This document shows, in pieces, positions 1-9,651 of a stretch of DNA of 64,000 nt. A program made the translations under genes and the position numbers. Origin of the DNA: Thermodesulfobacteriota bacterium (GTDB taxonomy: Bacteria; Desulfobacterota; BSN033; UBA1163). Within the stretch, counting starts at the first letter, position 1, and each line of letters starts with the position of its first letter. The stretch spans positions 1-64,000 of the forward strand of contig JASEHH010000005.1 in NCBI GenBank assembly GCA_030017685.1, given 5' to 3'. Below the pieces are notes generated by a model. The model made no database searches. It worked only from the letters and a program-made list of their open reading frames with translations, and was not told the origin of the DNA.

Positions 1-295
1 CGTCATGGAGGAGCGTGGCGGTATGGATGAATTCGATTAAACTGGCCATGGAGATGTGCGCTTCTCCTCGATATCCGCATGCCTTGGCTGAAAGCAAGAG
101 AAGAATAGGGCGGAGCCGTTTGCCCCCGCTGAGGAGAAGATGTTCTCCAATGGCGGCAATGATGGGAACGTTGGACTTTAAATTCCTGCGGAACTCAAGG
201 TCCACCTTTTTCAGATCGTCTCCAACCCATAGGAGGATTCCTTCTAAAGGAGACTTCTCTTCAATTCTCGAAATGGAAGTATTCAAAACGTTCAT
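1..295 (-). CDS. Polyprenyl (octaprenyl/heptaprenyl) diphosphate synthase, N-terminal part, truncated by window edge
   Basis: Reverse strand reads [31 protein letters not shown]...[34 protein letters not shown], typical of trans-prenyltransferases ([12 protein letters not shown]). The listed + ORF 15..302 is its shadow. Confidence 0.85.
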   Translation of the reverse strand, partial: [98 protein letters not shown]

Positions 296-469
296 CTCTT
301 AAATTTATTATCCTATTCATAACCCATTGTCAAAAGTATTTTATGAGAGCTCTGAAAAACTGCAACATTCGCTCTCGATTACACACCTGCCTACCGCAGG
401 CAGGGATTTCAAAAGATGATTACAAAGATTATCAGAGATTTCTGGGTTTTTTCAGAAATCTCTTTATCT

Positions 470-1276
470 TTATGGATGGAGAATCAAGGGGGGCATGATG
501 TTGAGTTCCACGCCGCTCGATTTCACCGATTCGATCAGGATGAACTTTGCGCTTTCCCCCGTACGGGGATGGACAAACTGAAAACGTTTTGGCTCCAGGC
601 TCTTCCTTCTCAGGGTTACCAGAAGGTCGGCCGTTCTCGAGGCGGGAAAGATGAGATAAAATCTTCCCTTATGCGGCAAGAGATAGGAGGCGATGGAGGC
701 GAGGTCATTCAGGGTTCCCTTTATTTCATGTCGTGCGATGGCCTTCTGCGGCGAAGGGTTTATCCTGCCAGTCCGATATTTTCGATAGGGAGGGTTGGAG
801 AGGACGACATCGAACGAACCCGGAGGGAAAGAGGCTTTTAATTTTCTGAAATCCCGGCGAAGGATGGAGATGCGATCTTCAAAACGGTTTAAGATGACAT
901 TTTTGATTGCACACTCAGCCAGTTCTTTCTGAATCTCCACGCCGACAATGGAGCAGGCATTTGTTGTCTGTGAGAGGATGAGGGGAAGAATCCCGCACCC
1001 TGTCCCCAGGTCAATGGCCTTTTCGTTCCTTCGAATGTTAACAAATTGGCCAAGCAGAACCGCATCGATTGAGAAACGGTATCCTTCTCTCTTCTGGAGA
1101 ATTTTTAACTTTTCATTGAAGAAGGAGTCCAGAGTTTCATCGGGAGATAGAAGAAATGGGGCCCCGTCTTTTTCCATCGGAGGAGTTCTCATTTTTCGTT
1201 TATAGGTCATTTCTTGCTTTTTTATCAGGTCTATGTTATTCATTTTAAAATTCATTTTGAGGTTTTCAAATGGCAA
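470..1276 (-). CDS. tRNA1(Val) (adenine-N6)-methyltransferase-like SAM-dependent methyltransferase; true start probably internal (about 1213)
   Basis: 268 aa ORF with SAM motif DLGTGCGILPLIL and NPPY motif (VVLSNPPYRKYRTGRINP). Confidence 0.8.
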   Translation of the reverse strand: MPFENLKMNFKMNNIDLIKKQEMTYKRKMRTPPMEKDGAPFLLSPDETLDSFFNEKLKILQKREGYRFSIDAVLLGQFVNIRRNEKAIDLGTGCGILPLILSQTTNACSIVGVEIQKELAECAIKNVILNRFEDRISILRRDFRKLKASFPPGSFDVVLSNPPYRKYRTGRINPSPQKAIARHEIKGTLNDLASIASYLLPHKGRFYLIFPASRTADLLVTLRRKSLEPKRFQFVHPRTGESAKFILIESVKSSGVELNIMPPLILHP

Positions 1277-1461
1277 AAAAGTGTGAGATCTGCGGTAAGG
1301 GGCCGGTTTTTGGACATAATGTCAGTCATGCAAATAATAAGACCCGTAAGGTCTGGTATCCGAATCTCCATAAGGTTAAGGCGGTCAAGGAGGGAAGGAC
1401 AATTAAGATAAAGATCTGCTCAAGATGCCTTCGCTCAGGTTCGATCACCAAGGCGGCCTGA
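1270..1461 (+). CDS. rpmB: 50S ribosomal protein L28
   Basis: MAKKCEICGKGPVFGHNVSHANNKTRKVWYPNL..., canonical L28. Confidence 0.97.
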   Translation: MAKKCEICGKGPVFGHNVSHANNKTRKVWYPNLHKVKAVKEGRTIKIKICSRCLRSGSITKAA

Positions 1462-1621
1462 TCCTGTTTCACAGGATAAGCACCAAATTCCAAGCAACAA
1501 ATCCCAGATAAATTTCAATACCCAAAATTCGAAATCTAAAATAACCGTTTGGGTCATTTGAAATTGGAGATTGGAGTTTATTTGGCCTTTGGAATTTGAG
1601 ATTTGGGATTTTATATTAAAG

Positions 1622-3793
1622 TTAGGATTCGGCCTGCGGTTCGATCCTCATCCTTTCCACCCGGTGGACCCCTTTTATCTTTTCAAGGCCTTTTATCACT
1701 TTCTTCAGATGATTTAAATCCCGAATCTGAAGTTCGAAGGTTCCAATGGCCCTTCTATCATCGGTCGTTTCCACACTCGCATTCGTGATGTTGGCTTCGT
1801 TGGAGGCGAAGGAACTGCTGATCTCTGCCAGCAATCCCTTCTTGTCATCTGAATAGATACGAATCCGAACAGGATAACTGTATCCCTTTGTCGAATCCCA
1901 TTCCACTTCCACCTTCCGGTTGGGATCCTCATCCACTACGCTCTGGCAATCGACCGTATGGATGGTCACTCCACGACCTCTTGTGATGAACCCCACCACC
2001 CTGTCTCCAGGTACGGGGTTGCAACATCCTGCATACCGGACCATCACATTATCGATACCTTTTATGAGGAGAGCATCTTTCGGACCGGCGCGGGTGATCT
2101 TATGAAGGAGGCTTTTCAGACGACTCTCTTCCTGTTCTTCCTTCTGTTCCAACCTTTCCGGAGGAAGGAGCTTTCCAATGATCTGGTTGGCGGTCACCTT
2201 TCCATAACCGACTGCGGCGATCAGTTCTTCCGCCCCCTGAAAACTGAATTCCCCGGCCACTTTTGCCAGTTCCCCTGACTTCATCAACTTGGTCTGATGA
2301 AGATCGTATTTTCGAAGTTCCTTGTCCAGAATCTCTTTCCCAAGAATGATCGATTTCTCCCTCTCCACCGATTTGAACCACTGACGGATCTTGGTCTTGG
2401 CCCGTGGGGTCTTGACAAATTTGAGCCAATCCTTGCTCGGCTTCTGATTGGGAGAGGTAAGGATCTCAACCGTATCTCCGCTTTTGAACTCATATTTCAG
2501 GGGAACGATCTTTCGGTTCACTTTTGCTCCGACACAATGATTTCCGATATCGGAATGGATGCTGTAAGCGAAGTCGACTGGAGTGGCCCCGGTGGGGAAT
2601 TCTTTCACCTCGCCTTTCGGGGTAAAGATATAGACCTCGTGGGGAAAGAGGTCGACCTTGACGCTTTCGATAAATTCTTTATCATCCTTTAGGTCGTGCT
2701 GCCATTCGAGGAGTTGCCTCAGCCAGGTAAATCGTTTGTCATCCGCCTCGTCCAGGGGTTTCCCTTCTTTATATTTCCAGTGAGCGGCAATGCCTTCCTC
2801 CGCGATCCGGTGCATCTCCTGAGTTCGAATCTGTATCTCAATCCGCTCACCGTAAGGCCCGATGGCAGCGGTATGAAGAGATTGATACAAATTCTCCTTG
2901 GGAAGACCGATATAGTCTTTGAATTTGCCGGGGATGGGTTTCCAGAGGGAGTGGATGATGCCCAGGACATCGTAACAATCTTTGATGCTATGGACAACGA
3001 TCCGGAAGGCGGTAATATCGTAGACCTGATCAAAATCGATATTCTGGTCCTTCATCTTCAGATAGATGCTGTAAATCTGTTTGAGCCGGCCGGTGACCTC
3101 TCCCTCGATCTTGCTTTCGTAAAGTTTCTTCATCAGGGTTCGTTTCATTTCATCGACATAACGGTGCCGCTCCCTCTCCTTTTTAGCGATCTTTCGCTGA
3201 ATCTCCCCGTAGATATCGGGGTAGCGGTGTTTGAAGGCGAGGTCTTCCAGCTCCGTTTTGATCCAGTCAATTCCAAGACGGTTGGCCAGGGGAGCGTAGA
3301 TGTCGAGGGTTTCCTGGGCGATCTCTTCCTGTCTTTCCGGAGAATGATATCGAAGGGTTCGCATATTGTGGAGGCGGTCAGCCAGCTTGACCAGGACCAC
3401 CCGAATATCTTTGACCATGGCCAGGATCATTTTCCGGAAATTTTCCGCCTGCCTCTCCTCAGATGATCGGAGGGAGATCCGGCTGATCTTGGTCACCCCG
3501 TCAACCAACTGGGAAATTTCATTTCCGAAGTTTTCACGAATCTCTTCGAGAGTGGCTAAAGTGTCCTCAACGGTATCATGAAGAAGGCCGGTGGCTAAGG
3601 TGGCGGCATCGAGCTGCATCTGGGTGAGTATTCCTGTTACTTCAAGAGGATGGGTGAGGTAAGGCTCCCCGGAGAGGCGGACCTGGCCTAAATGGACTTT
3701 GGCGGAGAAAACATAGGCCTTTCTTAGAAGGTCTGTGTCGGCATTGGGATTGTAGGAACCCAACCGGTCCAGAATGTCATTGAATCTCAGCAT
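1622..3793 (-). CDS. relA/spoT: Bifunctional (p)ppGpp synthetase/hydrolase RelA/SpoT
   Basis: 723 aa with HD domain (GLLHDTVEDT), synthetase domain, TGS (VYIFTPKGEVKEFPTGATPVDFAYSIHSDIG) and C-terminal ACT domain. Confidence 0.96.
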   Translation of the reverse strand: MLRFNDILDRLGSYNPNADTDLLRKAYVFSAKVHLGQVRLSGEPYLTHPLEVTGILTQMQLDAATLATGLLHDTVEDTLATLEEIRENFGNEISQLVDGVTKISRISLRSSEERQAENFRKMILAMVKDIRVVLVKLADRLHNMRTLRYHSPERQEEIAQETLDIYAPLANRLGIDWIKTELEDLAFKHRYPDIYGEIQRKIAKKERERHRYVDEMKRTLMKKLYESKIEGEVTGRLKQIYSIYLKMKDQNIDFDQVYDITAFRIVVHSIKDCYDVLGIIHSLWKPIPGKFKDYIGLPKENLYQSLHTAAIGPYGERIEIQIRTQEMHRIAEEGIAAHWKYKEGKPLDEADDKRFTWLRQLLEWQHDLKDDKEFIESVKVDLFPHEVYIFTPKGEVKEFPTGATPVDFAYSIHSDIGNHCVGAKVNRKIVPLKYEFKSGDTVEILTSPNQKPSKDWLKFVKTPRAKTKIRQWFKSVEREKSIILGKEILDKELRKYDLHQTKLMKSGELAKVAGEFSFQGAEELIAAVGYGKVTANQIIGKLLPPERLEQKEEQEESRLKSLLHKITRAGPKDALLIKGIDNVMVRYAGCCNPVPGDRVVGFITRGRGVTIHTVDCQSVVDEDPNRKVEVEWDSTKGYSYPVRIRIYSDDKKGLLAEISSSFASNEANITNASVETTDDRRAIGTFELQIRDLNHLKKVIKGLEKIKGVHRVERMRIEPQAES

Positions 3794-3859
3794 CTTAAAA
3801 CCATCTTACTATAACCTACGAAAAATTCAAAGGGGCTTTTTTGTCGCAGACAAAAAATT

Positions 3860-3888
3860 TTGACTTGAACGGGGAGGAAACTTATAAT
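3860..3888 (+). promoter_or_regulatory. Sigma70-type promoter: TTGACT - 17 nt - TATAAT
   Basis: Sequence ttgacttgaacggggaggaaacttataat about 70 bp upstream of the HlyD-family gene. Confidence 0.7.
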
Positions 3889-3956
3889 GAATTCTGCAAT
3901 CATCATTAAAGAGAATATTTCCTTCCACGGGAGAATGGTTTTCAAAGAGGGGTCTA

Positions 3957-4961
3957 ATGAAACGCTGGTTTATAGGAATTCTGGTCATTGCAGGGATTGG
4001 CGGTTTTTTAATCTATTTCTTGACGTTCAATCAAAACGAGAAGAACCATTACATTAAGGTGTCGGGAAATATTGAAACCACAGAGATAAATATCGGTTTC
4101 AAGATTTCGGGTAGGATTGTCCACCTCTCTGTCCAGGAGGGGGATCGGGTTGAGAAAGGACAAGAGATCGCCCGATTGGATGATGAGGATCTTCGCCAGC
4201 GGCTCGAATTAGCACGGGCCACCTTGAAGTCATCCAATGCTCGATTGGAAAAAATGCTTGCAGGTTCGAGGCCCGAAGAAGTGAAGGAGGCCGAAACAAG
4301 ATTTCAGCAGGCACAGTTCGATTTTGAGAATAAGAAGACCCAATACGAACGGATGAAGACCCTCTTTGACGGGCGTGTGATTCCCAGAGAGACACTGGAT
4401 AATGCGGAGGCCAAATTTAAGATCGCCAAGGCAGCCTTAGAGGGGGCAATGGAGGCCTACAAATTGGTGAAGGAGGGGCCGAGGAAAGAGGATATCGAAG
4501 ATGGAAGGGCTCAGGTGGAACAGGCCCGTGCTTCATTGAAGCTGGCGGAGACACAACTCGGTTACACGGTTCTTCATTCTCCGATCTCCGGGATTGTGCT
4601 CGTCAAATCGGCTGAGAAAGGCGAGGTGGTCAATCCGGGGACATCGATCCTCACCCTAGCGGATATTGTCAATGTCTGGTTGAAAGCCTATCTACCGGAG
4701 ACCGAACTCAGCCGTGTAGAATGGGGGCAGGAAGTTATTGTGACGACCGATCTCCGTCCTCAAAAAGAGTATAAGGGAAAAATAGCCTTCATTTCTTCTC
4801 AGTCCGAATTTACACCCAAACAGATCCAGACAGAGAAGGAGAGGGTGACCCTGGTCTACCGCATCAAAGTGGACATCCCCAATCCGGACCGTGAATTGAA
4901 GCCAGGCATGCCTGCCGACGGACGGATTCTACTGACATCGTCGGCAGCCCAGAAACCATAG
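3957..4961 (+). CDS. HlyD-family membrane fusion protein of an ABC exporter (YbhG-like)
   Basis: N-terminal TM segment, biotinyl-lipoyl-like halves (VSGNIETTEINIGFKISGRIVHLSVQEGDRVEKGQ; LHSPISGIVLVKSAEKGEVVNPG), coiled-coil hairpin. Confidence 0.88.
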   Translation: MKRWFIGILVIAGIGGFLIYFLTFNQNEKNHYIKVSGNIETTEINIGFKISGRIVHLSVQEGDRVEKGQEIARLDDEDLRQRLELARATLKSSNARLEKMLAGSRPEEVKEAETRFQQAQFDFENKKTQYERMKTLFDGRVIPRETLDNAEAKFKIAKAALEGAMEAYKLVKEGPRKEDIEDGRAQVEQARASLKLAETQLGYTVLHSPISGIVLVKSAEKGEVVNPGTSILTLADIVNVWLKAYLPETELSRVEWGQEVIVTTDLRPQKEYKGKIAFISSQSEFTPKQIQTEKERVTLVYRIKVDIPNPDRELKPGMPADGRILLTSSAAQKP

Positions 4962-5130
4962 TCGCAGCTCATGTACAGAGAAGATTATTGTATCCATAAA
5001 TTCCAAATCCCGAACTTCAAATTCCAAACAATCTCCAAATCCAAGTTTCGAATGACCCAAACGATTTATGAGTTTTTGAAAATTTGAATTTATTTGGGAT
5101 TTGGCGCTTGGAGTTTGGTGCTTATCTGAT

Positions 5131-6057
5131 ATGTTATCCATCCAAACGACCAATCTTACGAAGAAGTTTGAATCCGTCATTGCCGTGGACCGGCTCTGTC
5201 TGGAGGTGAAAACAGGGGAGATCTTCGGTCTCGTCGGTCCGGATGCCTCCGGAAAGACAACCACCCTCCGGATGCTTTGCGGACTTCTTCCTCCTGATGG
5301 AGGAGAGGCGAAAGTGGCGGGCTGTGATATTAAAAAAGAAGCTGAGTCTTTAAAGGAGAAAGTGGGATATCTGCCCCAGCGGTTCGGACTCTATGGAGAT
5401 CTCACTGTCCTTGAAAATATCCATTTCTATGCAGACCTCTATCAGGTCCCGAAGAAAGAGAGGAAGGATCGGATCGGGAGGCTCCTTCGATTTGCCGGCC
5501 TTGAGCCCTTCGGAAAAAGGAAGGCGCAGGATCTCTCCGGCGGGATGAAACAGAAACTGGGATTAATCGCTGCCTTGATTCATACCCCGGAGATCCTTTT
5601 CCTGGATGAGCCCACGAACGGAGTGGATCCCCTGTCGAGGAGGGATTTCTGGGTCATCCTTTATGACCTTTTAAAGGAGGGAGTCACGATCCTCTTTTCA
5701 ACCTCGTATATGGATGAGGCAGAGCGGTGCAGTCGCATCGGTTTGATCCATCAGGGAAAACTGTTGATCGCCGATACCCCCTCTGCTGTAAAAGCCCGGA
5801 TCGGAGGGACAGTCCTGGAATTGCGCCTTGAAGATCATCAGAAAGGGATGAAGATACTGGAAGGGATCGGGGCTTTTCGTAGCCTTGTTCTATCCGGAGA
5901 TAAGATTCATATCCTGGTAGATGATCCCAAAATGGGCGAAAGTGTCATCGGAGATGTCATGAGAGAAAAGGAGCTGGAGATACTGGGATTAACCGTGGTC
6001 AGGCCATCTCTTGAAGATGTTTTTGTCTCGATGGTGAAAGAAAGAATAAATAGTTGA
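5131..6057 (+). CDS. ABC-2 type transporter ATP-binding protein
   Basis: Walker A GPDASGKTTT, signature LSGGMKQKLG, Walker B ILFLDEPTNGVDP. The listed start at 5101 lies in repeat sequence; ATG at 5131 preferred. Confidence 0.9.
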   Translation: MLSIQTTNLTKKFESVIAVDRLCLEVKTGEIFGLVGPDASGKTTTLRMLCGLLPPDGGEAKVAGCDIKKEAESLKEKVGYLPQRFGLYGDLTVLENIHFYADLYQVPKKERKDRIGRLLRFAGLEPFGKRKAQDLSGGMKQKLGLIAALIHTPEILFLDEPTNGVDPLSRRDFWVILYDLLKEGVTILFSTSYMDEAERCSRIGLIHQGKLLIADTPSAVKARIGGTVLELRLEDHQKGMKILEGIGAFRSLVLSGDKIHILVDDPKMGESVIGDVMREKELEILGLTVVRPSLEDVFVSMVKERINS

Positions 6058-6139
6058 GAATTATGAATTGAGAATTAAGAGTTTTGTTCTTAAATTCATA
6101 ATTCATAACTCATAACTCATAACTCTGAACTCATAACTC

Positions 6140-7081
6140 ATGACGATGCCAATTTTTGCAGTTGAGGTAGAAGATCTGGTCAAGACCTTTGGCGATTTTG
6201 TCGCCGTAGATCACATCCGTTTCCAGGTGAAGAAGGGGGAGATCTTCGGTTTTCTCGGACCCAATGGGGCTGGAAAATCGACGACCATCCGAATGCTCTG
6301 CGGATTGTTAATGCCCACCTCAGGAAAAGGGAAGGTCGCAGGATTTGATGTCGTCGAAGAGCCAGAGAAGATCAAACAGGTCATTGGCTACATGTCTCAA
6401 AAGTTTTCCCTCTACGAAGATTTAACGGTGATGGAAAACCTCCGTTTCTTCGGAGGGATCTATGGCCTTACGGGTTCTGTCCAAAAGGCGAGAGAAGAAC
6501 AGGTGATCGAAATGGCCGGTTTCAAAGAACTCAGGGATCGAACCACCCGGACGTTGGCCGTGGGATGGAAACAGCGGCTTGCACTGGCCTGCGCTATCCT
6601 CCATCAGCCCGCCATTCTCTTCCTTGATGAGCCCACCTCAGGAGTGGATCCCCTTTCCCGCAGGAATTTCTGGAGCTTGATCCAGCAGATGGCGGAGGAA
6701 GGTATCACCTCTTTTGTTACAACCCACTATATGGATGAGGCAGAATATTGCGATCGACTGGCCATGATCTATCAGGGAAAGATCGTCGCCCTCGGCACTC
6801 CAACCGAATTGAAGATGGAGACTCTCTCGGGAGGCCTTCTGGAAGTGGAATGTGATCCCCTGATTCCAGCTCTCGATCTTCTGAAGAAGGCCCCATGGAC
6901 CTCTGAGGCGGCTGTCTTTGGAGACGGCCTCCATGTCATCGGGAAAGAAGGTGTGGATTCGGAACAGGAGATTAAATCATTATTTCAGGGAGGAGGAATT
7001 CTTCTGAAGAGATTGGAATGGATCCGGCCTTCTCTCGAAGATGTCTTCGTCTCGTTGATTGAAAGGGAGAACAAAAGGTGA
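6140..7081 (+). CDS. ABC-2 type transporter ATP-binding protein (YbhF C-half-like)
   Basis: Walker A GPNGAGKSTT, Walker B ILFLDEPTSGVDP. Confidence 0.9.
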   Translation: MTMPIFAVEVEDLVKTFGDFVAVDHIRFQVKKGEIFGFLGPNGAGKSTTIRMLCGLLMPTSGKGKVAGFDVVEEPEKIKQVIGYMSQKFSLYEDLTVMENLRFFGGIYGLTGSVQKAREEQVIEMAGFKELRDRTTRTLAVGWKQRLALACAILHQPAILFLDEPTSGVDPLSRRNFWSLIQQMAEEGITSFVTTHYMDEAEYCDRLAMIYQGKIVALGTPTELKMETLSGGLLEVECDPLIPALDLLKKAPWTSEAAVFGDGLHVIGKEGVDSEQEIKSLFQGGGILLKRLEWIRPSLEDVFVSLIERENKR

Positions 7082-8211
7082 GCCCTTCTCGGACCTGGGC
7101 CATTGCCAGGAAGGAATTTATCCACATCTACCGCGATCCAAGAAGCCTGGGACTGGTGATTCTCATGCCCGCCCTTCTGATGCTTCTCTTCGGCTATGCC
7201 GTGACCCTCGATGTGAAAAAGGTGAAGATGGCTGTTCTAAATGATGATGGAACTCAGGAGAGTCTTGCCTTCGTCCATCGGTTTAGCGGCTCTCCGTATT
7301 TCGACCTTTACCGTTTTGTTCAGGATAAAGGAGAGATGAGAAGGCTGATCGATGAGGGAACCGTCAAGATAGGGCTGGTCCTGCCGAGAGACTTCTCCAG
7401 AACAGTGAAAGCCGGGAAGAAAGCTTCGGTTCAGGTGGTTCTGGATGGGAGCGATTCCAATACAGCCAATATCATCCTCAGTTATGTCCAGGCCATCGTC
7501 CGGGAATACACACAGGAAAAGACCTTCCTGAAAATAGAACGGATGGGCAGAAAGAAGCCGGACCCGCCACTGGAAGGCCGAACAAGAATCTGGTTCAATG
7601 AAGAGTTGGAGTCGAAAAATTATTTTATCCCCGGACTTGTGGCCGTCATCATTTCGATCATCGGAGTGCTTCTCACCGGTCAGGTGGTGGTGAGGGAATG
7701 GGAGAAAGGGACCATGGAGCTTCTCATTTCCACTCCTGTCCGGAAAGCGGAGTTGATCATCGGGAAATTGTTCCCTTACTTCTTCCTGGGCCTCCTGGAT
7801 CTGTGGCTGGCTGTTCTGATGGGGAGGCTGGTGTTTCAAGTTCCAATGAGAGGAAGCGCGCTGCTCCTTCTCGTGCTCTCCTGTGTCTACCTGGTCGTGG
7901 CCCTGGCCATGGGTCTGACCATCTCCGCGGTGGCGGGAACCCAACTTTTAGCCAACCAGATGGCTATGATGATCGGTTTTCTTCCGACCTTCCTTCTTTC
8001 AGGGTTTACCTTTGCCATCTCGAATATGCCTTTCTGGCTTCAGATCATCACTCACGGGATTGCTCCCCGGTATTACGTGACTATCGTCAAGGAGATCTTT
8101 CTAAAAGGATCGGACTTTTCCTTTTTGTGGAGGGAGACTCTTGTTTTAGTCGGGATGGGACTGTTAGGGCTTCTCGTTGCGATTAGAAGTTTTAAGAAGG
8201 AGTTGAGGTGA
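7078..8211 (+). CDS. ABC-2 type permease (YbhS/YbhR-like)
   Basis: 377 aa, N-terminal TM, large extracytoplasmic domain, C-terminal TMs; overlaps upstream ATPase stop. Confidence 0.88.
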   Translation: MSPSRTWAIARKEFIHIYRDPRSLGLVILMPALLMLLFGYAVTLDVKKVKMAVLNDDGTQESLAFVHRFSGSPYFDLYRFVQDKGEMRRLIDEGTVKIGLVLPRDFSRTVKAGKKASVQVVLDGSDSNTANIILSYVQAIVREYTQEKTFLKIERMGRKKPDPPLEGRTRIWFNEELESKNYFIPGLVAVIISIIGVLLTGQVVVREWEKGTMELLISTPVRKAELIIGKLFPYFFLGLLDLWLAVLMGRLVFQVPMRGSALLLLVLSCVYLVVALAMGLTISAVAGTQLLANQMAMMIGFLPTFLLSGFTFAISNMPFWLQIITHGIAPRYYVTIVKEIFLKGSDFSFLWRETLVLVGMGLLGLLVAIRSFKKELR

Positions 8212-8215
8212 AAAT

Positions 8216-8383
8216 AAAGAAACAGGTTCAGGTCAAGGTTAAGGTTAAGAAACCGGTTTCGTCGATAGCCTGCAGTAGGCAGGGGTTAGGTCAGAGTTTT
8301 TTAAGTCTTCTGACTTAACCCTTTGACGCTAAACGATACGGGCCTCGTCGCCCTAACCTTAGCCCATTCCCCAATAGGTTTTT
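8216..8383. repeat. Intergenic inverted-repeat element, family T (telomere-like TTAGG/AAGGTTAAGG arms with CCCGTATCGTTTAGCGTCAAAGGGT core)
   Basis: 8318-8344 (ACCCTTTGACGCTAAACGATACGGGCC) is the exact reverse complement of 32283-32309. Confidence 0.8.
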
Positions 8384-9514
8384 ATGTTTAAACGAGTTCG
8401 ATTTCTATTTGTCAAAGAGTTGATTCAGGTCGTGAGAGATAAGCGGTTGAGAATCACGCTCATCTTTCCGCCCATTTTCCAGCTGATCGTTTTCGGATAT
8501 GCGGCGAACCTTGATGTGAAGAACATCGCCACCGCCATCAGGGATCTGGATCAAAGCGTGGACTCAAGGGATCTCACCGCCCGGTTCAGAAGTTCAAAAT
8601 ATTTCAAAATTGTTTCTCATCCCCAGACCCCCAAAGAGATTGAGGCGCTCATCAAAAAGGGAGAGATAACCATCAGCCTCGAAATCCCGAGCGGGTTTTC
8701 TCGGAAATTGAAAAAGGGTGAAACTGCAGCCCTTCAGATCATCGTCGATGGGACAGAGTCGAATACGGCCATGATTGCCTTAGGATATGTGAGCCGGATT
8801 CTTTCCGAATATTCAACGGAGATGATTGTAAAGAGGCTTAACCGGGAAGGGATGAAGGATTTCGAGGAGGCGGGAGCGGAACTGGAACATCGGGTCTGGT
8901 TCAACCCCAATTTCGAAAGCCGTTACTTTTATGTCCCTGGGGTCATCGCCACCATTGCCTTTCTTCTCCCCATGATCCTGACCGCTCAGGCCATTGTGAG
9001 GGAACGGGAGATGGGGACGCTCGAACAGATCATGGTCACCCCAATCCGCTCCTGGGAGATGGTTCTGGGCAAGACACTCCCCTTTGCCCTGATCGGTTTT
9101 ATCGATGTGGTCATGATCGCCCTGATCGGAGTATTCTGGTTTGAAGTTCCCCTCCGTGGAAACCCTCTCGTTCTTCTCCTGGGGAGTCTCCTCTTCCTCA
9201 TGAGTTCGGTGGGAATCGGCCTTTTCATTTCCACCATCTCAACGACACAACAGCAGGCCCAGATCTCCACCTTCTTCTTCATGAATCCGGCATTTATTCT
9301 TTCCGGCTTCGCCTTCCCTCTGGAAAATATGCCGCAGTGGCTTCAGTATCTTACCTATGTCAACCCTTTGAGATACTTTCTGGTGATCATCAGAGGGACC
9401 TTTCTGAAAGGAGTAGGACTGGAAGTCCTGTGGCCCCAGATGCTGGCCCTGGCTGTTCTGGGTGGGCTGATGATTACAATGAGTTCGATGAGGTTCCGAA
9501 AGAGATTGAAATAA
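8384..9514 (+). CDS. ABC-2 type permease (YbhR/YbhS-like)
   Basis: 376 aa; FVKELIQVVRDKRLRITLIFPPIFQLIVFGYAANLDVKNI plus five C-terminal TMs. Confidence 0.88.
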   Translation: MFKRVRFLFVKELIQVVRDKRLRITLIFPPIFQLIVFGYAANLDVKNIATAIRDLDQSVDSRDLTARFRSSKYFKIVSHPQTPKEIEALIKKGEITISLEIPSGFSRKLKKGETAALQIIVDGTESNTAMIALGYVSRILSEYSTEMIVKRLNREGMKDFEEAGAELEHRVWFNPNFESRYFYVPGVIATIAFLLPMILTAQAIVREREMGTLEQIMVTPIRSWEMVLGKTLPFALIGFIDVVMIALIGVFWFEVPLRGNPLVLLLGSLLFLMSSVGIGLFISTISTTQQQAQISTFFFMNPAFILSGFAFPLENMPQWLQYLTYVNPLRYFLVIIRGTFLKGVGLEVLWPQMLALAVLGGLMITMSSMRFRKRLK

Positions 9515-9625
9515 AAGAAGGGTTCAAGGGGTCAAGTGGACAAGGGGCCAAGTGAGAATCTTAAAAAAAATAATTTTAATTCCTAGAACCCTTGAACCCA
9601 TGAACCCTGGAACCCTAAAGGGGGA
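9515..9625. repeat. Phrase-type inverted repeat (GGGTTCAAGGGGTCAAG... / ...CCCTTGAACCCATGAACCCTGGAACCCT)
   Basis: Two arms of degenerate gGGTTCaa units facing complementary units. Confidence 0.6.
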
Positions 9626-9651
9626 GCCATAATGAATATTCGAGGAGCGTT

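Noticed and set aside
15-302. + strand 95 aa ORF
   Set aside because: The - strand encodes a recognisable prenyl diphosphate synthase; this is the opposite frame.
2696-3466. 256 aa + strand ORF
   Set aside because: Antisense shadow of relA/spoT; composition mirrors the coding frame and there is no independent support.
6140-7081. Degenerate ABC signature (LAVGWKQRLAL) as an unusual ATPase
   Set aside because: This LxxGW variant is common in YbhF-type second ATPases, so it is not notable.
7237-7944. 235 aa - strand ORF
   Set aside because: Shadow of the ABC permease gene; low-complexity His/Asp/Gln-rich sequence typical of an antisense frame.
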